8,596 nt of DNA from Limnohabitans sp. GTDB lineage: Bacteria; Pseudomonadota; Gammaproteobacteria; Burkholderiales; Burkholderiaceae_C. A program made the translations under genes and the position numbers. This document shows, piece by piece, positions 1 through 6,610 of this stretch. Each line of letters opens with the position of its first letter. Within the stretch, counting starts at the first letter, position 1. Location of the stretch: positions 1-8,596 of the forward strand of contig JACDQO010000513.1 in assembly GCA_015657605.1 (NCBI GenBank), read 5' to 3'. The notes under the pieces are model-generated. The model had not been told where the DNA came from. It did not search any database and saw nothing but the letters and a program-made list of their open reading frames with translations.

Positions 1-493
1 GTTTCACACCCGTTTGCGCCAGCACCTCAGGCAGCTTGTCGGCGAACATGTCCACCACCACCAAAGCCTTGGCCTGGCTGTTGTTGAACTGGTGCACCAT
101 CTCATTGACGGTGTACAGGGGGTTGGTATTGACCAGCACGCAACCGGCTTTGAGCACACCAAAGGCCACGACCGGAAAGGACAGGCTGTTGGGCAACTGC
201 ACCGCCACACGGTCGCCCCGGGCCAAACCCAGTGTGCTGCGCAGGTAGCCCGCAAAAGCGTCCGACAAAGCATCGACTTGCGCAAAACTCAAACTGCCAT
301 TCATGCCGTTGGGCACCACGCAGGTGAAAGCCGCTTTGGCCTCGCTGTCGCGCGCCCATCGGGTGCAGTGGTCGTGAATGAAGTACGCCAAATTGTGGTG
401 GGTGCTGGCGGGCAAATCAGGGGCAATGCCGACCTGAGGGTAAACCGCTGACCACGGACGATGCGCGCTAGCGCTGTCGGGGTTGATGTTCAT
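1..493 (-). CDS. Acyl-CoA synthetase (AMP-binding, FadD-like), N-terminal part, truncated by window edge
   Basis: Partial gene: 164 N-terminal codons are present and the frame is still open at base 1. The family activates fatty or other carboxylic acids to acyl-CoA via an acyl-adenylate. The segment reads as the start of the AMP-binding domain: a short lead (MNINPDSASAHRPWSAVYP), then GDRVAVQLPNS near residues 94-104, and NTNPLYTVNEMVHQFNNS near 123-140, followed by AKALVVVD. This NTNPLYT..E..HQ..NS pattern is typical of long-chain acyl-CoA ligases. The P-loop (TSGTTG-type) and adenylation motifs would lie beyond the edge, so substrate range cannot be judged. The ATG at 491-493 is favoured by AAGGAG at 498-503, four bases upstream. 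The gene faces the same way as the xdh operon but is separated by 193 bases and has its own promoter candidate, so it is probably an independent unit. Long-chain FadD is the likely subtype; other acyl-CoA ligases are possible. Confidence 0.88.
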   Translation of the reverse strand, partial: MNINPDSASAHRPWSAVYPQVGIAPDLPASTHHNLAYFIHDHCTRWARDSEAKAAFTCVVPNGMNGSLSFAQVDALSDAFAGYLRSTLGLARGDRVAVQLPNSLSFPVVAFGVLKAGCVLVNTNPLYTVNEMVHQFNNSQAKALVVVDMFADKLPEVLAQTGVK

Positions 494-558
494 AAAACTC
501 CTTAAATGGACCAGATGACCTCATGCCTGCACTCTGAACAGGCAGCACATCGGGTCTT

Positions 559-586
559 GTTATGATTCTCTTGATTGCGTTGTCAA
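559..586 (-). promoter_or_regulatory. Candidate sigma70 promoter of the acyl-CoA synthetase gene
   Basis: Read on the minus strand there is a perfect -35 TTGACA (581-586), a 16-base spacer and a -10-like CATAAC (559-564, four of six matches to TATAAT). The -10 ends 65 bases before the ATG at 493, a normal leader length. The -35 sits inside a perfect 13-base inverted repeat, GCGTTG-A-CAACGC (577-589), which could be an operator. The motifs are seen directly; promoter activity is inferred. Confidence 0.5.
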
Positions 587-643
587 CGCTGCTTGCAACG
601 AGCCGCCATTATTCACGCAATCGGCGGTCAAACAGGCCGTAAT

Positions 644-662
644 CACCCGACATGGGCGGGTG
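644..662. terminator. Hairpin downstream of the MFS gene, weak terminator candidate
   Basis: CACCCG (644-649) and CGGGTG (657-662) form a 6-bp GC-rich stem with a 7-base loop. It lies 24 bases beyond the stop of the MFS gene. On the plus strand it is followed by TTTT, but no plus-strand gene ends here; on the minus strand, the direction that matters, no T-run follows. It may mark the operon end or stabilise the 3' end of the mRNA. The remaining intergenic bases 504-686 hold the promoter described separately and a looser CCGCC/GGCGG inverted repeat (603-607 and 623-627), nothing else I can support. Confidence 0.25.
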
Positions 663-686
663 TTTTCCCTGAGCAAAAACCTTGAC

Positions 687-1895
687 TTACGAAGGTTTGA
701 TTTGCTCATGGGCCGCACTGGGCAGCCAACTCAAAATCAGGCAGGTGGTCACAGAAAAACCTGCCAACAAAATAAGTGATTGACCAAAGCCCATGGCTTT
801 GACCACGGGCCCCAAAGCCCACACAGACAAGGAGCTCACACCAAAGGAGACCCCCAGCCGCATGCCCGACACGCGCGAGCGCAAACGATCATCCACATAG
901 CGGGCGATCATGTAGTCGGTGAAAGGAATGGCGCCGAAGATGAACACCATCACGCCCGTCAATGCCACAAACAACCACCAACCCTGGGCCTGAGAGGCGA
1001 AGACCAACATGGGAATCTGCGCCAACACCATGAACAAGAAAAAAGGTTTCAAGGCAAATCGGTTGATCAAATGCCCCACGACCAACTGAGCCAAGGAAGC
1101 CACGGCATACACCACGGCCAACAACAAACCCAAAGCGGCAGGATCTTCCATCACGCCCACAAAGCGTTCCGTCAGCAGCAAACCATTGCCATTGGTGGTG
1201 AAGTTGAACAGCACGCTGCTGGTCACCGCTGCGGCTGTCATCACCACCAGCGCACGCGCCAGCATGGGCCCGGGCAAGCTGACCTTGGCGCCGCCCTTGC
1301 GTTTGGCAGGCGAAGACACCTCGGGCGGGCAGCTGCGTGCAAACAAGAGGCCGCACAAGAGTGCGCCCACACCCGGCACCACAAAAGCTGCACGCCAACC
1401 GAACCACTGGATCAAAAAGCCGGTGAGCAAAGCCGCCACGGCCACGCCCAAATTGCCCGCCAAACCATTGAAGCCAATCGTCGCACCCGGGTTGGGCGAG
1501 CGCTCCAGCAGCATGGGAATGCCCACCGGGTGGTAGATGGCGGCAAACACGCCAATCAAGGTCAGGCAGGCCGCCAGCTGCCAAGGCGTTTGCGCGAAGG
1601 CCGTCAGGATGGCGGCTGCGCCAATGCCAAAAAAGAAGACCAGCATCATGCTGCGGCGGCCCCACAAATCGCCCAGCCTCCCCGCAGGCAAAGAGCCCAG
1701 CCCGAACATGAAAAACGCTCCGGCGCCATAAGGCATCAGGTCTTGCCATTGGGCAAGGCCCATGTCGGCCGCGATGGTGCTGACAGCCGCCGCAAAAATC
1801 AGCAAAAACAAATGGTCCAGCGCGTGCGCGATGTTGAGCAAGCCACGCACCACACGGGGGTGGTCGACCACAACTTCGGTCACGGCTGTGCTCAC
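687..1895 (-). CDS. MFS transporter, last gene of the xdh operon
   Basis: A 402-residue major facilitator superfamily permease of the inner membrane, of typical length for a 12-helix member. Hydrophobic segments are regularly spaced, for example residues 28-45, 55-70, 83-101, 108-128, 145-163, 168-186, then 213-232, 254-275, 283-301, 306-325, 345-365 and 370-391. The MFS signature between helices 2 and 3 is clear: AGRLGDLWGRR at 71-81. A charged cytoplasmic loop (about 188-210, PAKRKGGAK) separates the two halves. YHPVG at 121-125 recalls the fosmidomycin-resistance/Fsr-like branch, but the substrate cannot be read from sequence. The start is a GTG at 1893-1895 that overlaps the stop of the upstream cysteine-rich gene as GTGA, with no good Shine-Dalgarno of its own; this indicates translational coupling. 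Its position behind xdhAB suggests a purine, urate or related metabolite as cargo (inference). An unrelated efflux role remains possible. Confidence 0.88.
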   Translation of the reverse strand: MSTAVTEVVVDHPRVVRGLLNIAHALDHLFLLIFAAAVSTIAADMGLAQWQDLMPYGAGAFFMFGLGSLPAGRLGDLWGRRSMMLVFFFGIGAAAILTAFAQTPWQLAACLTLIGVFAAIYHPVGIPMLLERSPNPGATIGFNGLAGNLGVAVAALLTGFLIQWFGWRAAFVVPGVGALLCGLLFARSCPPEVSSPAKRKGGAKVSLPGPMLARALVVMTAAAVTSSVLFNFTTNGNGLLLTERFVGVMEDPAALGLLLAVVYAVASLAQLVVGHLINRFALKPFFLFMVLAQIPMLVFASQAQGWWLFVALTGVMVFIFGAIPFTDYMIARYVDDRLRSRVSGMRLGVSFGVSSLSVWALGPVVKAMGFGQSLILLAGFSVTTCLILSWLPSAAHEQIKPS

Positions 1896-2080
1896 GCTTT
1901 GGACTGTGTGGGTGAAACAGAGACAGTGGGTGCGTCCAAGGGTCTGGCTGATTGGGGCTGCACCGCCGGCTCAGGCATGAAACACATCTTCTCGCCGTCC
2001 CAACGCTGGCCGCACCAGCACAGGCCTTCGGCGTTGATGATGCAAGTGCCAGTGCCGCAGCACCGTGGATCGTCTGACAT
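1892..2080 (-). CDS. Small cysteine-rich protein (62 aa), possible metal-binding microprotein
   Basis: A 62-residue protein beginning MSDDPRCCGTGTCIINAEG. Six cysteines fall within 27 residues, at 7, 8, 13, 21, 23 and 33 (CC-x4-C-x7-C-x-C-x9-C), with conserved-looking GLCWCGQRWDG around 19-29. The tail (about 36-62) is rich in Pro, Ser and Thr and looks disordered. There is no signal peptide or membrane segment. The start was placed at the ATG 2078-2080 because GAGGAG (2088-2093) lies seven bases upstream; an in-frame ATG at 2101 lacks such a site and would add an unconvincing MILRSRP. The gene begins 25 bases after the xdhB stop and its TGA overlaps the GTG start of the MFS gene by four bases, so it belongs to the operon. 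From memory, similar short CCGxGTCIIN proteins occur in Burkholderiales without known function. The cysteine spacing suggests binding of Zn or another metal (inference). Confidence 0.75.
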   Translation of the reverse strand: MSDDPRCCGTGTCIINAEGLCWCGQRWDGEKMCFMPEPAVQPQSARPLDAPTVSVSPTQSKA

Positions 2081-2105
2081 GGGTCTGCTCCTCAAAATCA
2101 AGCCC

Positions 2106-4466
2106 TCACAGGCCTGCTGTGGCCTTGGCTTTTTCGCACGCCATCAGGATGCGCTCGGGTGTGGCCGGAGCGTCCATGTACACCACGGCTTTGTGATCGG
2201 CACTGGCTGCCACCGCATCGCGCAAGGCGAAGAAGGCCGACAGACCCAACATCAAAGGCGGCTCGCCTGTGGCTTTGCTGTTGAAAGGTGTGGGCTTCAA
2301 GTTGGCGTTGTCGAACAAGGACACATTGAAGTGCTCAGGAATGTCACCCGCCACCGGAATCTTGTAAGTGCTGGGGCCGTGTGTGAGCAGCTTGCCCTTC
2401 TTGTCCCAAATGCACTCTTCCATGGTGAGCCAGCCCATGCCTTGCACATACGCGCCTTCAATCTGGCCTTTGTCCAATGCGGGGTTGATGCTGCGGCCCA
2501 CGTCGTGCACGATGTCCACGGCCTTGAGCCACCACTCGCCCGTGCGGGTGTCGATCTCCACTTCGCTCACGGCCGCGCCGTAGCAGTAGTAATAGAAAGC
2601 GCGGCCATTCAGGGTCGCAAAGTCGTATTTGATTTCGGGCGTCATGTAGAAGCCCGTGACCGACAAGCCCACACGTTCCATGTACGCTTGCTTGGTCACA
2701 GCGGCCCACTTCACAGCTTTACCGCCGCCGTGGACTTCGTTGTTCGCGAAAGTCACATCGCCTTCAGCGCAACCCAACATGCGGGCCGCCACGGGCTTCA
2801 AGCGCTCGCGCATTTGCGCGGTGGCGTTCATGATGGCCGCGCCGTTGATGTCGGCACCGCTCGAAGCCGAAGTGGCCGACGCGTTGGGCACTTTTTGCGA
2901 ATCGGTCGCGGTGATGCGCACATGGTCCACGCTGATGCCCAAACCATCGGCACACACCTGCGCCATCTTGGTGTTCAGGCCCTGGCCCATTTCGGTGCCG
3001 CCGTGGTTGCAGCTGACCGAACCATCCATGTAGACCACCAGCAATGCGCCGCCCTGGTTCAGGTGCGTGGCGGTGAAGCTGATGCCGAACTTCAAAGGCA
3101 CGAGTGCCATGCCGCGCTTGCGGGTTTTGCTCTTGGCGTTGAAGGCATGCACGGCAGCTCGGCGCTCGGCGTATTTCGACTCGTGCTCGACCTGGTCGAT
3201 CACCTTGTCACCCACCCAGTCTTCAATCAACTGGTTGTATTGGGTGGTCATGGTGTCGGGCGTGCCGCTGATGGCGGGGTCTTTGTAGAGGTTGAGCTTG
3301 CGCACTTGCAGTGGGTCTTTGCCCAAAGTCATCGCAATCTCGTCCATCACCGTCTCGATGCCGAACATGCCTTGCGGGCCGCCAAAACCCCGGAAAGCGG
3401 TCGCGCTTTGGGTGTTGGTTTTGCAGCGGTGGCTGACCAGCTTGAGCGCGGGCAGGTGGTAGGTGTTGTCGATGTGCAAGCATGCACGGTCGTTCACCGG
3501 GCCGGAGTAATCGGTGCTGTAGCCGCAGCGCGACATGAGCGTGATGTTGGCACCCAAGACGCGGCCTGTGTCGTCAAAGCCCACTTCGTAGTCGATCCGG
3601 AAATCGTGGCGCTTGCCGGTGATGGTCATGTCGTCGTCGCGGTTCACGCGCAGCTTGACGGGCTTTTGCAGCTTGTGCGCAGCCAGCGCGGCGCTCTGAC
3701 TGAAGATGCTGGCATTGCCCTCTTTGCCACCAAAGCCACCACCCATGCGGCGGCAGATCACCTCCACATCGTTGGTGTGCAGGTTCAGGGCGTGTGCGGC
3801 TTCGCGCTGGTTGCCGTCGGGGTGCTGGGTCGACACATACAAGGTCAGCTGGCCGTCTTCCTTGGGCACCGCGTAAGTGATCTGGCCTTCCAGGTAAAAC
3901 TGCTCTTGCTGACCGGTGTTGGTGCTGCCTTTGATCTTGTGCGGCGCGTTGGCAATGGCCGCAGCGGCATCGCCCCGCGTGATGCCCTTGGGCGGCATGA
4001 TGAAACTGCCCGCCGCCATGGCCTCTTCGATCGTCAAGATGGGTGTGAGTTCTTTCACCAGCACCTTGGCTTTTTTGGCGGCTTCGCGGGCGTAGAGCAT
4101 TTCACGCGCCACGACCACGGCCACGGCCTGGCCAATGAACTCGACCTTGCCAGCGGCCAGGAAGGGGTCATCGTGGATGATGGGACCGCAGTTGTTTTCG
4201 CCGGGAATGTCTTTGGCGGTGTAGACCGCGACAACGCCGTGTTCACGCAAGATGGCTTCGCGGTCGATACCGTCAGCAATCAACTCGCCATGCGCCACGG
4301 GCGACAAGATGAGCGCGGCATACAAAGTGCCTGCGTGCTCTGGGATGTCGTCGATGTAAGTGGCCGAGCCGGTGACATGCAAGTGCGCAGACTCATGCAC
4401 CAGCTCTTTGCCCTGCTGAACGTCCGAAGCAGGCAACAGGTTTTTGATGGGGGTAGGAGCGTTCAT
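2106..4466 (-). CDS. xdhB: Xanthine dehydrogenase, molybdopterin-binding large subunit
   Basis: A 786-residue Mo-cofactor subunit, of normal length for bacterial XdhB, which pairs with XdhA in the cytoplasm to oxidise hypoxanthine to xanthine and xanthine to urate. The N-terminal aldehyde oxidase/xanthine dehydrogenase a/b hammerhead domain spans about residues 25-145; Mo-binding domains follow to the C-terminus. Active-site residues by analogy with bovine XDH are all present: Gln214 in VSTQ (Gln767), Glu249 in MGGGFGGKE (Glu802), Arg359 in TAFRGFGGPQ (Arg880) and the catalytic base Glu735 in SKATGEPPL (Glu1261). KFGISFT (459-465) and GTEMGQGLNTKM (490-501) are also typical. The Glu/Arg pair argues for a true purine dehydrogenase rather than an aldehyde or CO oxidase. 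The ATG directly follows the TGA of xdhA with no gap; AGAGGT (4474-4479) inside the end of xdhA is the Shine-Dalgarno, seven bases away. No frameshift or missing residue is visible. Confidence 0.97.
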   Translation of the reverse strand: MNAPTPIKNLLPASDVQQGKELVHESAHLHVTGSATYIDDIPEHAGTLYAALILSPVAHGELIADGIDREAILREHGVVAVYTAKDIPGENNCGPIIHDDPFLAAGKVEFIGQAVAVVVAREMLYAREAAKKAKVLVKELTPILTIEEAMAAGSFIMPPKGITRGDAAAAIANAPHKIKGSTNTGQQEQFYLEGQITYAVPKEDGQLTLYVSTQHPDGNQREAAHALNLHTNDVEVICRRMGGGFGGKEGNASIFSQSAALAAHKLQKPVKLRVNRDDDMTITGKRHDFRIDYEVGFDDTGRVLGANITLMSRCGYSTDYSGPVNDRACLHIDNTYHLPALKLVSHRCKTNTQSATAFRGFGGPQGMFGIETVMDEIAMTLGKDPLQVRKLNLYKDPAISGTPDTMTTQYNQLIEDWVGDKVIDQVEHESKYAERRAAVHAFNAKSKTRKRGMALVPLKFGISFTATHLNQGGALLVVYMDGSVSCNHGGTEMGQGLNTKMAQVCADGLGISVDHVRITATDSQKVPNASATSASSGADINGAAIMNATAQMRERLKPVAARMLGCAEGDVTFANNEVHGGGKAVKWAAVTKQAYMERVGLSVTGFYMTPEIKYDFATLNGRAFYYYCYGAAVSEVEIDTRTGEWWLKAVDIVHDVGRSINPALDKGQIEGAYVQGMGWLTMEECIWDKKGKLLTHGPSTYKIPVAGDIPEHFNVSLFDNANLKPTPFNSKATGEPPLMLGLSAFFALRDAVAASADHKAVVYMDAPATPERILMACEKAKATAGL

Positions 4467-5939
4467 TCAAGCCACCTCTTTCTGTTCTTCAATGAATTCA
4501 AGCACCAGGTTGCGGGCAACCAGGGCGCGGTAGGCCCAAGTGGCACGCAGACCGTCGCGGGCGGTGAAGCTGGCGGCGATCGCGGCGTCCAGGTCGGCCG
4601 ATTTCACGTCGGCAGGCGCACGGCCTTCCAATACGGCTTCGAGCTTGGGGGCTCGGCAAGGCGATGGGGCCAGGCCGTTGTAGGCCAGCTTCACGCCGCT
4701 CAGCTTGCCGCCTTTGAGCGTGTAGCTGATGGCTGCGCAGGTGGCCGAGATGTCTTGCTCAAAACGCTTGCTCACCTTGTGGGCGCGGAACACCTGGCCT
4801 GCCACGGGCTTGGGCAACTCCACAGCCTCGATGAACTCACCGGGCTCCATCACGTTTTTCTTCATACCCGTGTAGAAGTTGTCCAGCAGCACCTTGCGGG
4901 TCTTATCGCCCCGGCGCAGCACCAAGCTGGCACCCAGCGCCATCAGGCAAGGCATGGTGTCGCCAATCGGTGAGCCATTGGCGATGTTGCCCGCCAGCGT
5001 GGCCGTCGACCTGATGGGGGGCGAACCAAAGCGGCGCAGCACTTCGGTGAAGTCGGGGTAAGCCTGGGCCACCAGCGCTTCGACCTGCGTGAGCGACACG
5101 GCCGCGCCAATGCGCCAGGCGTTGGCGGTATCGGTCACTTGGCGCAGTTCTTTGACGTTGCCCAGGTACATGATGTGATCTGGGCGTGAGAACTGCTTGT
5201 TCACCTGCAGACCGATTTCGGTGCTGCCTGCCAAGAGCGTGGTGGTGGGGTTCTTGGACCAGGTAGTCGGCCGCTTCGGCCAAGGTGGCGGGCGAGACGA
5301 ATTCGTTGCCTTGCGGGTGCGCACCACGGGCTGCACGATGATGTCGCCGTCCAGGCTGAGCGTGGGCACACTGGCGCGTTTGATTTCTTTGAGCAGCGGC
5401 ACATCGGCGCTGTCGTCCAGCTTCAAGGCCTCGGGCTTGGCACAAGCCTTGGTGGCCGATTCGATGATCGGCTTGTAGCCCGTGCAACGGCACAGGTTGC
5501 CGCTGAGCGAATCGGTGATCTGCTGGCGGTTGGGCATGGGCAAAACCTGCACCAGGTTCACCAGACTCATCACGATGCCGGGCGTGCAAAAACCGCACTG
5601 CGAACCGTGGCACTTGATCATTTCTTCCTGCACCGGGTGCAGCGTGCCATCGGCTTTTTTCAGGCTCTCGACGGTTTTGACCGATTTGCCGTCCAGCGAA
5701 GGCAACAACTGGATGCAGGCGTTGGTCGCCACATAGTCCACGCCCGTGCCAGCGGCATTGAGTTCGCCCACCATGACCACACAAGCGCCGCAATCGCCTT
5801 CGGCGCAGCCCTCTTTGGTGCCGGTGCGGTGCATTTGCTCGCGCAAATAGTCCAGAACGGTGGTGGTGCGGCGCTCGCCTTGGGCTTCGACGATGCGGCC
5901 GTCGAGCACAAAGCGCACGGTGTTGGTGACTTGGGTCAT
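4467..5939 (-). CDS. xdhA: Xanthine dehydrogenase, [2Fe-2S]/FAD small subunit, with an apparent compensated double frameshift
   Basis: A 490-residue electron-transfer subunit that passes electrons from the Mo centre in XdhB through two [2Fe-2S] clusters to FAD and NAD+. The plant-ferredoxin-type cluster uses Cys45, Cys50, Cys53 and Cys75 (EGCAEGDCGACV, NACIQLL). The second uses Cys115, Cys118, Cys150 and Cys152 (QCGFCTPG, GNLCRCTGY). The FAD domain runs from about 203 to 380 with LLAGSTEIGL (235-244) and TLAGNIANGSPIGD (314-327); a CO-dehydrogenase-flavoprotein C-terminal domain follows. Residues 211-230 (rich in Pro, Trp, Lys) are wrong for the family; the adjacent frame supplies FVSPATLAEAADYLV there, implying one missing base at 5309-5310 and one extra at 5247-5250. 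The frame is restored, so the protein stays full length. The ATG at 5937-5939 fits the family start; a TTG at 6011 is in frame but would add a Pro-rich 24-residue lead. The leader has no Shine-Dalgarno. First gene of the operon, 95 bases after the nuclease gene. Confidence 0.93.
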   Translation of the reverse strand: MTQVTNTVRFVLDGRIVEAQGERRTTTVLDYLREQMHRTGTKEGCAEGDCGACVVMVGELNAAGTGVDYVATNACIQLLPSLDGKSVKTVESLKKADGTLHPVQEEMIKCHGSQCGFCTPGIVMSLVNLVQVLPMPNRQQITDSLSGNLCRCTGYKPIIESATKACAKPEALKLDDSADVPLLKEIKRASVPTLSLDGDIIVQPVVRTRKATNSSRPPPWPKRPTTWSKNPTTTLLAGSTEIGLQVNKQFSRPDHIMYLGNVKELRQVTDTANAWRIGAAVSLTQVEALVAQAYPDFTEVLRRFGSPPIRSTATLAGNIANGSPIGDTMPCLMALGASLVLRRGDKTRKVLLDNFYTGMKKNVMEPGEFIEAVELPKPVAGQVFRAHKVSKRFEQDISATCAAISYTLKGGKLSGVKLAYNGLAPSPCRAPKLEAVLEGRAPADVKSADLDAAIAASFTARDGLRATWAYRALVARNLVLEFIEEQKEVA

Positions 5940-5971
5940 GGGAGGAGGGGGTACGTAATCGGGAAAGCTTG

Positions 5972-5994
5972 ATTTTAGAGAGGGAAAACCCTCT
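5972..5994 (-). promoter_or_regulatory. Candidate xdhA promoter -10 with overlapping palindromic operator
   Basis: On the minus strand TAAAAT (5972-5977) matches the -10 consensus at five of six positions and lies 32 bases before the xdhA ATG. Immediately upstream, where a promoter spacer would be, is a perfect inverted repeat, AGAGGG-TTTT-CCCTCT (5979-5994). A recognisable -35 is missing at the right distance, which fits either a regulated promoter or chance. On the minus strand the palindrome is not followed by a T-run, so it is unlikely to be the terminator of the upstream nuclease gene. The palindrome is seen directly; its operator role is inferred. Confidence 0.4.
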
Positions 5995-6034
5995 GTGGGC
6001 TGCTTTTTCAACCAGACCGGTCAAATACGTCCAT

Positions 6035-6610
6035 TTACAACGAAGCCGCATCCCCATTCGGGCAGCTGTTGGGTACTTTGGCATCCACACCGTTGCGGTG
6101 CATCCAAGGGGCCATCGCATCGGACAACCACAACCCCCTTCGGGCTGCTTGAGCCTGTGCTTGGGCTGCAGCATAGGCTTGGCGCTGCCGAAGATCGATT
6201 TCACACTGAAAGGCCTCGTAATACCAAGCTGCGCCCACCAAGACCATGTTCAGGTTGACATGGGTGCAGTCGGTCTTGAAAACGGTGCCTACCACCCGTT
6301 CGAAGCGGTCTTTTTCCGCATAGGTGACGGTGACCGTCTGGCCCAAGACCATGGCGGACAAATTCCCCCGAGATGAGGGTCCATAAGCTTGGTCCAGCTC
6401 GGGGGCGTCGATGCTGGCCAGCCGAACGGATTCACCGCCCACGGTGACCGTGTCACCGTCGTGCACCGATGTGACCATGCCGATGATGCGCTGCTTGCCA
6501 ACGCTCACACCACAATGCGTGTTGCCCGTTTCAGGCGCAAAACTCGCACCATCTCCGCCGCCGCATGCCGACAAAGCCAGCGCAATAATGAATGCCAAAA
6601 GCCTCAACAT
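6035..6610 (-). CDS. Thermonuclease-like (SNase family) lipoprotein
   Basis: A 191-residue exported nuclease. Residues 1-16 form a short signal peptide with a lipobox-like LSAC ending at Cys16, followed by GGGDG, so the mature protein is probably lipid-anchored outside the cytoplasm. The SNase (staphylococcal nuclease) domain covers about residues 42-165. By analogy with the staphylococcal enzyme, Ca-binding Asp53 (VHDGDTVTV) and catalytic Arg63, Asp68 and Glu71 (VRLASIDAPE) are present, and DRFERVVG supplies the second catalytic Arg105. The end of the domain carries ARRGLWLSDAMAPWMHR, like the usual A..GLW....PWEWR. Four further cysteines (33, 115, 136, 183) could form disulfides, consistent with export. 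The ATG at 6608-6610 has no Shine-Dalgarno; TAAGCT lies six bases before it, suggesting a leaderless start. The gene is divergent from PPK2 and reads toward xdhA. Expected activity is Ca-dependent DNA/RNA cleavage in the periplasm or at the surface. Confidence 0.9.
   Translation of the reverse strand: MLRLLAFIIALALSACGGGDGASFAPETGNTHCGVSVGKQRIIGMVTSVHDGDTVTVGGESVRLASIDAPELDQAYGPSSRGNLSAMVLGQTVTVTYAEKDRFERVVGTVFKTDCTHVNLNMVLVGAAWYYEAFQCEIDLRQRQAYAAAQAQAQAARRGLWLSDAMAPWMHRNGVDAKVPNSCPNGDAASL

Noticed and set aside
780..4973. A 1397-codon open frame on the plus strand
   Set aside because: It lies entirely antisense to the MFS, cysteine-rich, xdhB and xdhA genes, which have clear family motifs. 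Its translation is His/Gln/Arg/Ala/Gly-rich without domain structure, the usual result of GC-biased codon use on the other strand.
5247..5310. Programmed ribosomal frameshifting as explanation of the xdhA anomaly
   Set aside because: Two opposite shifts within about 60 bases would be needed, at GG and CCCC sites that are not classic slippery heptamers. A pair of indels or sequencing errors is simpler.
5607..5972. Plus-strand open frame of 121 codons opposite the xdhA 5' end
   Set aside because: It is a shadow of the iron-sulfur domain coding sequence, with no ribosome site and no recognisable motif.
5979..6008. Palindrome at 5979-5994 followed by TTTTT on plus as a rho-independent terminator
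   Set aside because: The T-run begins about nine bases after the stem and lies on the plus strand, where no gene ends; an operator reading fits its place near the xdhA start better.
5940..6011. TTG start at 6011 giving xdhA a 24-residue N-terminal extension
   Set aside because: The added sequence is Pro-rich and unlike XdhA family N-termini, it has no Shine-Dalgarno, and it crosses the likely promoter and palindrome.
4903..6204. A 433-codon open frame on the minus strand overlapping xdhA
   Set aside because: Most of it is Arg/His-rich shadow translation of xdhA and starts inside the nuclease gene. Only the short part over 5247-5310 is meaningful, as the restored xdhA frame between the two indels.
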